DNA of 64,000 bases from Pseudomonas frederiksbergensis. Lineage in GTDB: Bacteria; Pseudomonadota; Gammaproteobacteria; Pseudomonadales; Pseudomonadaceae. The notes beneath the pieces are model-generated. The model was not told the DNA's origin. It saw only the letters and a list, made by a program, of their open reading frames with translations, and searched no databases. The position numbers and the translations under genes were made by a program. The stretch is from contig NZ_CP017886.1 in the NCBI RefSeq assembly GCF_001874645.1, positions 620,001-684,000 of the forward strand. The letters run 5' to 3'. Position 1 is the stretch's first letter; each line of letters begins with the position of its first letter. Below, piece after piece: positions 33,352 to 42,264 of the stretch.

Positions 33352-35394
33352 ATGTTCGCGCCGGCCAATCAGACTCACTTCGCCCTGACCGTAGAAGGTC
33401 TTGCGAACGATCTTCAGGTACTTGCCCTCACCGGTCGAGAAGCCATCAGTCAGCCGTTTCAGTTCGACGTCGAACTGGTCAGCGAAAACCCGTCCCTGGA
33501 CCTCGAAAGCCTGCTGCACAAACCGGCTTTTTTGCAGCTCGCGCAAAACGGCACCGGTATTCACGGGCAGATCTATCGCGTCGCCCAAGGCGACGCCGGT
33601 AAACGCCTGACCCGCTACTCCGTGACCCTGCGCCCGCAGCTGTCTTACCTGGCGCACCGCATCAACCAACGCATCTTCCAGAACCTCAGCGTGCCGAAAA
33701 TCATCGGCCAGGTCCTCGAAGAGCACGGCATCCAAAGCAATGCCTACCAGTTTCAGCTAGGGGCGATTTATCCCGAGCGCGTGTATTGCGTTCAGTACGA
33801 TGAATCGGACCTGCATTTCATCCAGCGCCTGTGCGAGGAAGAAGGTATCCATTACCACTTTCAGCACAGCGCCACCGCTCACAAGCTGGTGTTCGGCGAT
33901 GACCAAACGGTGTTCCCCAAACTCGAGCCCGTGGCCTACCAGCAAGACTCCGGCATGGTCGCCAACGACCCGGTGATCAGGCGCTTCGACCTGCGCCTGG
34001 AGACCCGCACCAGCCGCACCACGCGCCGCGACTACGACTTCGAAAAACCGCGCATCACCCTCGAAAGCGAGTCCCGTGGCAACGCCCTGCCGGACCTCGA
34101 AGATTACGACTACCCAGGCCGCTTCATCGACCGCGAGCGCGGTAAGCACCTGGCCAAGCGAAGCCTTGAACGGCACCGCAGCGACTACCAACTGGCCGAA
34201 GGCAAAAGCGATCAGCCGCTGCTGGTCAGCGGTCATTTTCTGGCCCTGAGCCAACACCCTAAGCCTAAGTGGAACGACCTCTGGCTGCTCACCGAAATCC
34301 TCCACGAAGGCAAACAGCCGCAGGTGCTGGAAGAGTCGGTGACCAGCGACACCACCGCGCTCAAGGACGATTTCCACCAGGGCTACCGCAACCGCTTTCA
34401 GGCCACCCCGTGGGACGTGCCGAACCGGCCGCCGCTGGCGCACTCGAAACCGCGCATTCTCGGCAGCCAGAGCGCGGTGGTCACCGGCCCCAAAGGTGAA
34501 GAGATTCACTGCGATCAATACGGCCGGGTGAAGGTGCAGTTTCACTGGGACCGCGATGGACAGGCCGACGACAAGACCAGCTGCTGGTTGCGCGTTTCGT
34601 CCGCCTGGGCCGGCGCCCACTACGGCGGCATCGCCATCCCGCGGATCGGCATGGAAGTGCTCGTCACCTTCCTCGAAGGCGACCCCGACCAGCCGCTGAT
34701 CAGCGGCTGCCTGTACCACAAGGAAAACGTCGTCCCGTACGACCTGCCGGCGAACAAAACCCGCAGCACCTTCAAGACCATCAGTTCGCCGGGCGGCGGT
34801 GGCTACAACGAGCTGCGCATCGAAGACAAAAAAGGCCAGGAACAGATCTTCCTGCACGCCCAGCGCGACTGGGATGAAAACATTGAACACGACCAGAAGA
34901 TCCGCGTCGGCAACGAACGCCACGACACCGTCGAGGCCAACAGCTACAGCGAGTTCAAGGCCGAAGAGCACCACACCGTCTACGCCGACCGCAAAGTCGA
35001 AACCCGCGCCAACGACCACCTGACGGTAGGCGTGAACCAGCACATCAAAGTCGGCACCGGCCAGTTCATCGAAGCCGGCCAGGAAATCCACCTCAGCAGC
35101 GGCCTGAAAGTCGTGCTCGAAGCCGGCAGCGAACTGACCCTGATCGGTGGGGTTAGCTTCGTCAAGATCGATGCCGGGGGTGTGACGCTGAGCGGGCCGG
35201 TGATCAATATGAACAGCGGCGGCAGTCCGGGCAGTGGGACGGGGGCTGCGCCGATATTGCCGGGGCCGCTGAAGCAGGCGGATTCGGACAAGGCTGGGCA
35301 GGTGTTGGTGCCCGCACAGCGACAAGCGCTGATGCAGAAAAAACCGATCTGCGCGATCTGCGAAAAAGCCAAGCTGGAGGCACAAAATGCTTAG
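33352..35394 (+). CDS. vgrG: Type VI secretion spike protein VgrG
   Basis: A 680-residue VgrG/TssI. The N-terminal phage gp27-like part has FQFDVELVSENPSLDLESLL and YCVQYDESDLHFIQRLCEEE. The gp5-like OB domain has HCDQYGRVKVQFHWDRDG, RVSSAWAGAHYG and ITFLEGDPDQP-type residues. A beta-helix needle follows. After it, a short flexible tail (from about 625) ends with CAICEKAK, which probably docks the DUF4123 adaptor or effector encoded next. The stop overlaps the adaptor start by 8 bases. Confidence 0.95.
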   Translation: MFAPANQTHFALTVEGLANDLQVLALTGREAISQPFQFDVELVSENPSLDLESLLHKPAFLQLAQNGTGIHGQIYRVAQGDAGKRLTRYSVTLRPQLSYLAHRINQRIFQNLSVPKIIGQVLEEHGIQSNAYQFQLGAIYPERVYCVQYDESDLHFIQRLCEEEGIHYHFQHSATAHKLVFGDDQTVFPKLEPVAYQQDSGMVANDPVIRRFDLRLETRTSRTTRRDYDFEKPRITLESESRGNALPDLEDYDYPGRFIDRERGKHLAKRSLERHRSDYQLAEGKSDQPLLVSGHFLALSQHPKPKWNDLWLLTEILHEGKQPQVLEESVTSDTTALKDDFHQGYRNRFQATPWDVPNRPPLAHSKPRILGSQSAVVTGPKGEEIHCDQYGRVKVQFHWDRDGQADDKTSCWLRVSSAWAGAHYGGIAIPRIGMEVLVTFLEGDPDQPLISGCLYHKENVVPYDLPANKTRSTFKTISSPGGGGYNELRIEDKKGQEQIFLHAQRDWDENIEHDQKIRVGNERHDTVEANSYSEFKAEEHHTVYADRKVETRANDHLTVGVNQHIKVGTGQFIEAGQEIHLSSGLKVVLEAGSELTLIGGVSFVKIDAGGVTLSGPVINMNSGGSPGSGTGAAPILPGPLKQADSDKAGQVLVPAQRQALMQKKPICAICEKAKLEAQNA

Positions 35395-36286
35395 GTCCGA
35401 GTGGACTCTGGACAAAGGGCTGCCGCAAAACCTGCCGTGGAATGGCAGCGTAGGCCTGCTGCTGGATGGCGTCAGCGTCGAGAAACTGCCTCAGCATTTG
35501 TATCAGTGGTCAGAGAACCCGGAGTTCGAGCCCCTTTACCTCGGCACCCGCTGGGCTGAATTGGGGGACGTATCGCCCTGCTTGATTCGCATTGAAGGGC
35601 AAGGCAATCCGATTCTTCAGCAGTTCCTGGCGCAGCCCCAAAAAGAATGGGGCTACCTGCTGTTCAGCGACGGCCCTTGGCCTGATATGGTCAAACACCT
35701 GCGCTGGCTGACCAGCGTGTTACATCCGCAAGGTGAAGAGGTGCTGCTACGCCTGGCGGATCCGGCCGTCGCCCATGCACTGCTCGGCCATGCAGAGCGC
35801 ATCAAGGACTCAACCCTGTTTGGACCTTGCCAGCAAATCGTCACGGCCGACGCGGCAGTGGGCTACTGGCATATTCATCAGCGCCCCGGCAAACCGTCTG
35901 ATCCCCAATACACCAAGCCTTACCGCTTGAGCGATGAACAACTCAGCCAACTGGATGAAGTCAACTTTCGCGGTATCGTCATGCGCCTCGACGAACACAT
36001 GCACGAGTTTTTCCCGTCCTACCTCGCCGGCGCAGCCCCGCTGCAACGCTGGGAACACCTGCACAGCTTGGCCTCGACCTCCTATGATCGCGGGTTCAAC
36101 ACAGAGCTTGATATCACCCTCTACGCCAACATCCACGGGTTTCTCGGGGATCGTGCGCTGGAGGAACATCCGGATCTGGATGCACAACTGAAAACACCGT
36201 CGGAACAAACACCTGCTCAGCGACTCGAAGAGGTCGCCAGTATCGCCAAGGAAAGGGCTGAAAGCCTGCAAAGGACCCAAGGATGA
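35387..36286 (+). CDS. DUF4123 domain T6SS effector adaptor (Tap/TEC)
   Basis: A 299-residue chaperone/adaptor that loads an effector onto VgrG. The DUF4123 region (about 20-150) has LLLDGVSVEKLPQHLYQW and GYLLFSDGPWPDMVKHLRWL. Members are encoded between vgrG and the effector gene, exactly as here: it overlaps vgrG by 8 bases and the effector start by 4 bases. There is no signal peptide and it is expected in the cytoplasm. The effector partner is the VasX-like protein that follows. Confidence 0.9.
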   Translation: MLRSEWTLDKGLPQNLPWNGSVGLLLDGVSVEKLPQHLYQWSENPEFEPLYLGTRWAELGDVSPCLIRIEGQGNPILQQFLAQPQKEWGYLLFSDGPWPDMVKHLRWLTSVLHPQGEEVLLRLADPAVAHALLGHAERIKDSTLFGPCQQIVTADAAVGYWHIHQRPGKPSDPQYTKPYRLSDEQLSQLDEVNFRGIVMRLDEHMHEFFPSYLAGAAPLQRWEHLHSLASTSYDRGFNTELDITLYANIHGFLGDRALEEHPDLDAQLKTPSEQTPAQRLEEVASIAKERAESLQRTQG

Positions 36287-38502
36287 CCACGCCAACATCA
36301 GCCGGCAAAAACCCAAACAACGTTGCAAAAAGCCGAGACGATGGCAAATGCGCCATGGGCGGCTGCCCGCTGATGAAAGCCAAGATTCAGCTCATCCCCC
36401 TGCGCTACGGTCTTGTCGAACGATTGGACCCCTCCAGTGCGCTCGCCATGCCATACCAACTGACTTCACGCCCACTGGGTGTTCGCTTGATCCGCGATGG
36501 CTGGCTCTACGTCATCGTCGACAAAAAACCTCAAGCAGTCATGCATGAGTATCGCGTCCAGAACGGCATCGTGACTCAGCTGCTGTGGGAAAAAGGCGAA
36601 ATCACCGCTAACAAACGCGAAAGCAATGTTGGCGATGCCGCGTTGATCTTCCCACGCTTGAGCAAGCTCTACGTCAACTACTCCGAAGTGCAATGGACCG
36701 CCGCCAAATGCGCACAGGTCATCAAGCACAAGTCCGAGCGTGAGTACTTCATGCAAGCGGTAGACCTCACCAAGGCCGACCCGGAGAAAGGCGCTGCCAA
36801 CCTGCTGACTCCCAGCCAGGCGGAAAAATGGATTGCGGAAGTTGCCGAGCAACCGAGTAAGGGGCCTGCTGTAACAGGCGCCAAGCCTGAGGAAAGCAAG
36901 GACTACCTCTGGGAGCAAACGCCACACTTCAAAAAAACTCAGTTGGGCGAACTGAAAAAGCAAGTCAAGGCGGAATGTGAGCATGACCATCTTTATCTGG
37001 TAGTGCAGGACGATCTGGGTGTACTTCGTGACCTCGCCGAACATCAAGATCTGGTTACCGGCTGGATCAGTGACTGGAGCGATGCCGAAGCCAACCAGAA
37101 AAAGTATGTGTTTGGCTGCTATATCGAATCGCTGTACACCGTTACCGGCGATACGATTCTCAATGCAGCCAAAGGCGATCCGCGTTTTGCCAAACTCAAG
37201 GACGAAACCAGCGATGAGCAGCGGCAAACCATCGTCGACTACGTCAATGTCAAAAATCAAAGTCAGTATTCCGGGGCGGGTACACACAGTGGTGCCATCG
37301 CGGCTTCAAAAATGAGAATGCGCACCAGCCTGGGACCGCTGTACTCGCGTTACGATGACCTGATCGAAACTATTGAAGACAATGCCGATGACGCCCTCAA
37401 TGGCGCGAAAATGGGGCAAGACGGCATCAATGATCTGATTGATCGCCCGGCGATGGAAGCGTTCCTCAAACAGCAGCGCGCCCAACTCAGTCGTTGGAAT
37501 AAACGGTTGGACTTGATCACCGATGACCGGGTCAAGCTGGTCGGTGAGGAACGCTTCCATCGCTCAGCCTGGTATTTCGATCCTGATTTTAGCAATCAGT
37601 TGGAAGGCTCGCTGGCTACTGAATATGCGTGTTTGAAAGACATTTGCCGAACGGACAAAGCCACTGAGGCCATCGCAGAGCTGATCGAAAAACAACCAGG
37701 CTTCACCGTACCGACCTTCTTTACCTTGAGCCTAACCGATCAGAAAGACCTGCATGCCAAGATAACTTCAACGATCAAATCCCTGCGCGATACGTATATG
37801 GTCAAGAACGACTATCAAGGCGCGCAGACACTAAGCGGTAAATTCGGTAATCAGCTCGGGCAAAATCTGGCAGCCGCCATGCACCTGAGTGAAAGCGGCA
37901 TTACCTTCGATCAACTGCGCAACACCGCTTACGAGCCGGCCAAACAGTTACGTCTGGCAGGGGCGATGGATGAGGCGATGCAGGCGTTGCGCAGCGGCCA
38001 AGCGATAGACCCGGCCAAGCTATTGCGCCGTATTCCCGGCTCAGCATGGCTGGATGTCTTGCGCGCCTTCGGTAAAGGTGGCATCACCCTGGAGTTCGCG
38101 TCTGCCGGCCAAATCGACACCTTTAAGGCCGATATGGCCAAACTGACCGATCTGCGCCAACAGATGACTTCGCTGAAAAACCAGATTAGGCAAACCCTGG
38201 CCAAAGAGCGCAAAGGCAAAGCCGCCAAAGGCAGCCACAAGACTTTGGTGACACACCGCAAGACGCTACAACAGACTGTTACGCCACTAGAGGGCCGGGT
38301 AGCCCAAGCTATGAGCCCGGTGGGTGAAGGACCAGGCAAGGCAGCCTTCAAAATAAAGGGGCTTAATAATACCCAGGTACTTGAGTTTCAGCGGATGGCG
38401 GATGACTACCGGCTCAAGCGACCTTTCAAAGGCGTGAGCAGAGCGGTCTTTACATCAGCTGGGGGGATTTGTTGGCTTCGGCTGCTGCGGTGGTGCAAGT
38501 GA
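36283..38502 (+). CDS. VasX N-terminal region protein (first intact frame)
   Basis: A 739-residue frame covering the toxin VasX N-terminal domain (GCPLMKAKIQLIPLRYGLVE, RPLGVRLIRDGWLYVIVDK) and a long helical middle with a basic coiled-coil-like stretch (RQTLAKERKGKAAKG). If the sequence is correct, translation ends with a spurious tail, SAGGICWLRLLRWCK, and the membrane domain is lost. The product would keep the secretion part but lack the pore. It overlaps the DUF4123 stop codon (ATGA), showing translational coupling with its adaptor. Confidence 0.85.
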   Translation: MTTPTSAGKNPNNVAKSRDDGKCAMGGCPLMKAKIQLIPLRYGLVERLDPSSALAMPYQLTSRPLGVRLIRDGWLYVIVDKKPQAVMHEYRVQNGIVTQLLWEKGEITANKRESNVGDAALIFPRLSKLYVNYSEVQWTAAKCAQVIKHKSEREYFMQAVDLTKADPEKGAANLLTPSQAEKWIAEVAEQPSKGPAVTGAKPEESKDYLWEQTPHFKKTQLGELKKQVKAECEHDHLYLVVQDDLGVLRDLAEHQDLVTGWISDWSDAEANQKKYVFGCYIESLYTVTGDTILNAAKGDPRFAKLKDETSDEQRQTIVDYVNVKNQSQYSGAGTHSGAIAASKMRMRTSLGPLYSRYDDLIETIEDNADDALNGAKMGQDGINDLIDRPAMEAFLKQQRAQLSRWNKRLDLITDDRVKLVGEERFHRSAWYFDPDFSNQLEGSLATEYACLKDICRTDKATEAIAELIEKQPGFTVPTFFTLSLTDQKDLHAKITSTIKSLRDTYMVKNDYQGAQTLSGKFGNQLGQNLAAAMHLSESGITFDQLRNTAYEPAKQLRLAGAMDEAMQALRSGQAIDPAKLLRRIPGSAWLDVLRAFGKGGITLEFASAGQIDTFKADMAKLTDLRQQMTSLKNQIRQTLAKERKGKAAKGSHKTLVTHRKTLQQTVTPLEGRVAQAMSPVGEGPGKAAFKIKGLNNTQVLEFQRMADDYRLKRPFKGVSRAVFTSAGGICWLRLLRWCK

Positions 38503-39386
38503 TCAGCTTCGTGACCGTTTATAGTGAGTTTGCACGTAAAAAGGACTCAGATGCCACAGACAAATTGGCTGTAGCAAACTCTCTTTTCTCTATGGTTGGG
38601 GGAACTCTTGCCGCTGTTCAAGGCATTGCCATTACGAGCCTTTCTGTTGCCATTGATAATTACGCCAGCGCCTCCGGCAAGATCAAGCTGGCCGCTAAAC
38701 TCGGCAGAATTACAGGGGTGTTAAGCCCATTTGTATACCTTTTCAGCACATTAGCTGCCGGAACAAGCCTATACGGTGAAAAAGGTTCGGCAGCCAAATG
38801 GACCGAAGCACTGCGCTCAGGCAATGGAGCCAAGCTAGCCGGCGCCAGTATGACCCTGGTCGGAGACTCTGGACAGCTAGCCGTCAATGGCTGGGCCACC
38901 GCCCGTAGCGTCCAATACACCTATGAAGCACTGGCCAACGTCAATCAGGCCCGTGCGCTTGCATGGGTAACAACCGGTGGAAAGCTGCTCAGCGTTGCTG
39001 CCCGAGCAAACCTGATTGGCCTGGTCTTGACCGGTCTGCAACTAGGCGGCGAGTGGCTATACAACCGCAATAATAAAACCGAACTGGATAAATGGCTGCA
39101 ACAGGGCGCATGGGGCAAACGGAATGCGAACCGAAATATGGCCGAAGAACGCCTGCTGCTGGCCGACATCACCGCAACACCGCAGATGGCCCTGCAACAG
39201 GTGAAAAGTCAGTCCATGGCTGTCCTGTACTTACCGGGGGTGACGGCTAGCGAGCTAGACGAGGTCGGCTTTGGCCTCAGCGCCTACTGGCTGACTAACC
39301 ACCAGCGCAATGACTGGGAAGCCTGGAGCGAGCCGCTGCTTTATCAACTCACCCTATTGAGTGCTCCAGATGCCCCCTCAAACTAG
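38469..39386 (+). pseudogene. VasX-like effector, membrane domain fragment (second frame)
   Basis: A frame of up to 305 codons in the -1 register relative to the first part. It is rich in hydrophobic helices: SAAAVVQVISFVTVYSEF, SMVGGTLAAVQGIAITSLSV, SPFVYLFSTLAAGTSLYG and ANLIGLVLTGLQLGGEWLY. This is the colicin-like pore-forming part of the effector. No ribosome site precedes it, so independent expression is unlikely. It ends at a stop produced by the second slip, just before LGLDIFQHEANAQHG in the next register. Confidence 0.8.
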
Positions 39387-39636
39387 GGCTGGACATCTTT
39401 CAACATGAAGCCAATGCCCAGCATGGACTGGCCATCTCCTTGCGCTACCACCCTGTTGCTGGCAACGACACCTTTCGGGAAAAACGCTTCGAAACACTCA
39501 CTCTCAACGTACAGAATGGCAAACAGATTTCGACAGCTTCTGTACTGCGGACACGCTCGACCGATGCGCCATGGCTACTGGTAACGAGCGACATCCTCAG
39601 CCTGCCCGACTCGTCAAAATTTTCCGGTTGAATGAC

Positions 39637-40719
39637 ATGCCTTCCAAATCCAAACAACACGACGAACTCGATCTCAAGCAGCGTCCGATAGCCGGTGAGG
39701 CCCGAAATTTTGCAACTGGTGAAGCAGTATTCCTTTCACCGTTGCCAATACCTACCGGGCAAACCCCCATGGATCTGGGTGGCAGCTTTCTGGAGGTAAA
39801 TGACACTTATCTAGACGTAGGTAGCAGTAACCTCACTAAGCCCTTTCAAGCAAGAGTGGCGGTTTCGCTTCCCATGGTTGTGATTATCGTATGCCTTCTC
39901 GTTCTCCCGACCCTTATGGGCTTCGCAACATTCATCAATCCATTTGGGCGCGACTTTTGGTGGTACTTCAGTGATTTTTTTGAGTTTGGTTTATGGCTCT
40001 CAGTCTGGTGCGGAGGAGCAGCAGCACTCATTGGTCTTTACGCCGTCATCAGCACCACTCTGACCAAAGCTCGCACCCGGCCCATTCGCTTCAACCGCCA
40101 ACGCCGCGAAGTCTGTTATTTCCCCGATGGATCCGACGAACCGGTCATTCAACCCTGGGAAGAGATGGTCGCCTGGCTTTCGGTCAGTACCGGCGTCACC
40201 GGGGTCGGCATCATGAGCAACTACACCTTCGGTATGGCTATCGATAACCCAAAAGCCGATACCGTGCACTTCTTGACCCAGGAAGTGATGACGCCGATTC
40301 ATGGCCTAGGCAAATGGGAGGCGATCCGCGCTTATATGGAAAAAGGCCCGCAGTTCTGCCCCGGCAAAGCACCTTACGAAGGCTGCCATACCTTCGATAA
40401 AGAGCGGGCAGACATGCTCGAGGAATACCAGCACAACGAGCGCTCCACTCTAGGCGTCGGCTGGTGGTATCTGTCCCATGTCATCACCTGGTGGCGGTTT
40501 CCGTACTGGGTCGCCGAATGGGATCATGGCTACAGCATGAAAGCCTTACCTGACTCGATTGCAGATTGGTCGAAACCGTTGCCACCTGAGCTATGGGCCA
40601 AGCCGAGTGCAGCACTGAAAGAACAAAGCGCAAAAATCGAAAAAGCCTTCGCTCAGGGGCAGGACTTCATGACCTACTTCAAAGCCAATTTTAGCGAAGC
40701 ACAAAAGGAACCTTCCTGA
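39637..40719 (+). CDS. Membrane immunity protein for the VasX-like effector (DUF6708-like)
   Basis: A 360-residue inner-membrane protein with two strong hydrophobic segments (VAVSLPMVVIIVCLLVLPTL; about 100-135 EFGLWLSVWCGGAAALIGLY). A cytoplasmic domain follows with PIRFNRQRREVCYFPDGSDE and WEEMVAWLSVSTGVTG, which resembles DUF6708. Such genes directly follow VasX-type effectors and protect the producer's membrane. It starts 5 bases after the reconstructed effector stop. Intact immunity behind a broken toxin is what decay of an effector gene, with immunity retained, would leave. Confidence 0.78.
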   Translation: MPSKSKQHDELDLKQRPIAGEARNFATGEAVFLSPLPIPTGQTPMDLGGSFLEVNDTYLDVGSSNLTKPFQARVAVSLPMVVIIVCLLVLPTLMGFATFINPFGRDFWWYFSDFFEFGLWLSVWCGGAAALIGLYAVISTTLTKARTRPIRFNRQRREVCYFPDGSDEPVIQPWEEMVAWLSVSTGVTGVGIMSNYTFGMAIDNPKADTVHFLTQEVMTPIHGLGKWEAIRAYMEKGPQFCPGKAPYEGCHTFDKERADMLEEYQHNERSTLGVGWWYLSHVITWWRFPYWVAEWDHGYSMKALPDSIADWSKPLPPELWAKPSAALKEQSAKIEKAFAQGQDFMTYFKANFSEAQKEPS

Positions 40720-40859
40720 GCACAAGCGTTTGAAAATCCCCTTCAATTCGTAACAGCTTCACGGATTTGCCCCTTAATGGCCCGGGCTTCGGACATTTCC
40801 TGCACGCTGTAGTGGTTTTGGTGAACTTGTGCCGAATGGGTCTCACGGATAGCCTTCGT

Positions 40860-41104
40860 TTGTCGCTGCAAAATCAGCGACAAGGGTGTGGAAGCCCTTC
40901 ACGAAATCTAAGCGCACAAGCGCCCCTAAATTTAAGCAGGCGCTTTTCTCTTGCCTGCTGTTAAATTATGGTGGCTGTGCGCGGGGCACTTTCGGGTGCG
41001 CCGGGTTCCTAGATTTCCCTGGTCTTCCACACCCGCGTACAGCTGCCACCCATCATGTGGAAGTGATGCTGGCAGTTCCTTAATTTAAATCTAGGAACAA
41101 GCCA
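40860..41104 (+). promoter_or_regulatory. Structured leader B with 12-base anti-Shine-Dalgarno segment
   Basis: In order: a hairpin TTGTCGCTG-CAAAAT-CAGCGACAA (40860-40883), then a terminator-like hairpin AGCGCC/GGCGCT followed by TTTTC (40919-40947). A long stem follows (40970-40985 with 41032-41050) holding a UUCG-capped hairpin (GCACT/GGTGC, 40986-40999). GTTCCTAGATTT at 41005-41016 is perfectly complementary, over 12 bases, to AAATCTAGGAAC at 41087-41098, which contains the ribosome site of the next gene. The layout equals leader A, with compensatory changes. Confidence 0.8.
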
Positions 41105-41392
41105 ATGAAAAAGATCCCCCCCAATCCCCCCGAATCCCCAGCCGTTTCCGATCCCATCAGCCACATCTTCACCATCGCCCCAAACGTCGACACCGAAACC
41201 CTGCTGATCCACACCTCCGAAACCCTCGCTTCGCTCAACGCCATGACCACTGACCTGGCCTTTGAACTCGAAGGCTCGCGCCGCAATGTGGCGTTGGCGA
41301 TTCAGCAGTTAGCGGTGCTGGCCGAGTTGATGGTGAACCGGGTGCTGGAGCACCTCGACACGCCTGATTCGGCATCCGGTGTTCGCCACTGA
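41105..41392 (+). CDS. DUF6124-like small protein
   Basis: A 95-residue soluble protein with a proline-rich start (MKKIPPNPPESPAV) and a helical core (IFTIAPNVDTETLLIHTSET; LASLNAMTTDLAFELEGSRR). This matches my recollection of the Pseudomonas DUF6124 family, with DUF3077 as the other candidate. The function is unknown. AGGAAC lies 6 bases before the ATG and is exactly complementary to a segment of the upstream leader, so translation is probably regulated. It is followed by a second small gene 35 bases downstream. Confidence 0.78.
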   Translation: MKKIPPNPPESPAVSDPISHIFTIAPNVDTETLLIHTSETLASLNAMTTDLAFELEGSRRNVALAIQQLAVLAELMVNRVLEHLDTPDSASGVRH

Positions 41393-41427
41393 GTGTTCAG
41401 GCTCGTTTACCCAAGGGAGGTACAACC

Positions 41428-41703
41428 ATGGCTCGCTACATGCCCATCACCGGGATCGACAACAACCTTCACTCGCTGCTCATCGATACCGAAGCGCCGC
41501 TCGACGTGCTGCACGACACCGCGGCCTACCGCATCAGCGCGGTAACGCAGTTGCTGGAGAACCTTGCCCTGCGCGAGGAGACCCGCAGCGACACCGTCGT
41601 TTTGCAGGACTTCGCACGGGTGTTGGCGATTCCGCTACGCGACGGTTGTGATTTGCTGGATGTGATCGGTCGACGACTGCAGGCGCAGGTGTCGGCGCCT
41701 TAA
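41428..41703 (+). CDS. Small protein, paralogue of the 24817-25119 product
   Basis: A 91-residue soluble protein of unknown function. Compared with the product at 24817-25119 it shares ARYMPI against PRYLPV at the start, a central AAYRISAV against AAHRFTVV, and the C-terminal DGCDLLDVIGRRL against EGCAVLEVIQLRV. GGGAGGT precedes the ATG. It is the second gene after leader B, whereas its paralogue sits directly behind leader A, so the DUF6124-like gene is missing at that locus. Confidence 0.78.
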   Translation: MARYMPITGIDNNLHSLLIDTEAPLDVLHDTAAYRISAVTQLLENLALREETRSDTVVLQDFARVLAIPLRDGCDLLDVIGRRLQAQVSAP

Positions 41704-41758
41704 TGAAAATGGGCGACCTTTGAGGTTAATGCTGGTAGTTAAGCCCGTACGCTATCCT

Positions 41759-41889
41759 GTAGCAGCTGCCGAAGGCTGCGTTCGACTGTGTAACAGTCGT
41801 AAATCCTGCATTCACGGTCGATCTGGAAGACCGCATTGCGTGATTTTACGACCGCTCCGCGGCCGGACGCAGGCTTCGCCAGCTGCTAC
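41759..41889. repeat. REPIN, GTAGCAGCTGCCGAAGG type, diverged
   Basis: The left unit starts GTAGCAGCTGCCGAAGG and the right unit ends CGCCAGCTGCTAC. The arms are mismatched at several sites, unlike the perfect copy at 26900-27029. It lies between the small-protein gene and the cupredoxin gene and may serve as a transcription end for both. Confidence 0.82.
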
Positions 41890-41930
41890 GGGTCATACGT
41901 TGTGCCCGAATTTTCTCAACGACCCTCCCC

Positions 41931-42251
41931 TCACTGCGCCCCACTGACGGTGATCTTCCCGATCATCTGCGGGTGTAGCGCGCAGAAGTATTCAAAGGTC
42001 CCCGGCGTATTGAACTGATAGGAAAACTGGTCATTGGTGTCGAGCGCCGGTGAATGGAACAGCTTGTGGGTTTCCACCACCGTATGGACTGTTTGATCGT
42101 CGTTGACCCAGGTCACAGTGGTGCCCACCGCTATCGTCAAGTCCTTGGGGCCATACATGAACTCCTTGATGTCGATTTTTGTCGCCTCTGCCCACGCCGG
42201 TATCGAAACGATCAGGCAACCCAGGGTCAGCACCCGCAGTAAATGCTTCAT
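41931..42251 (-). CDS. Periplasmic cupredoxin (plastocyanin/amicyanin-like)
   Basis: A 106-residue blue copper protein with a signal peptide of 21 residues ending PAWA. The type 1 copper ligands are all visible: H56 (DQTVHTVVE), C90, H93 and M96 (YFCALHPQMIGKI). The beta-sandwich segments (IDIKEFMYGPKDLTIAVGTT) are typical of the amicyanin-like group. It likely carries electrons or copper in the periplasm. It starts 13 bases after the phosphoesterase gene, with a GGAGGG ribosome site, and shares that gene's promoter. Confidence 0.9.
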   Translation of the reverse strand: MKHLLRVLTLGCLIVSIPAWAEATKIDIKEFMYGPKDLTIAVGTTVTWVNDDQTVHTVVETHKLFHSPALDTNDQFSYQFNTPGTFEYFCALHPQMIGKITVSGAQ

Positions 42252-42264
42252 GTCCGCGCCCTCC

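Larger units (their letters stand above)
36283..39631 (+). pseudogene. VasX-like T6SS pore-forming effector, split by two frameshifts
   Basis: Three successive frames read as one protein. The first frame leaves register at a run of six G (38461-38466), and the second at a run of five C (39373-39377). Adding one base to each run gives a single open frame of 1116 residues, close to VasX. The last part (frame through 39389-39631: LGLDIFQHEANAQHGLAIS and onward) has no start of its own. The immunity gene begins 5 bases after the final stop, which supports the reconstruction. Both lesions are single-base losses in homopolymers, so sequencing error cannot be excluded. Confidence 0.85.

Noticed and set aside
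33757..35415. A 552-codon minus-strand open frame
   Set aside because: It is antisense to vgrG, low in normal protein character and has no family motif. Long antisense frames are expected in high-GC Pseudomonas genes.
38461..38467. Programmed -1 frameshifting at the G6 run of the VasX-like gene
   Set aside because: The run is T GGG GGG A, not an ideal slippery heptamer, and a second shift of the same sign at a C5 run would also be required. Mutation or sequencing error explains both more simply.
40767..40964. A 65-codon plus-strand frame
   Set aside because: It runs through the CAAAAT hairpin of leader B, lacks a ribosome site and has no counterpart in leader A.
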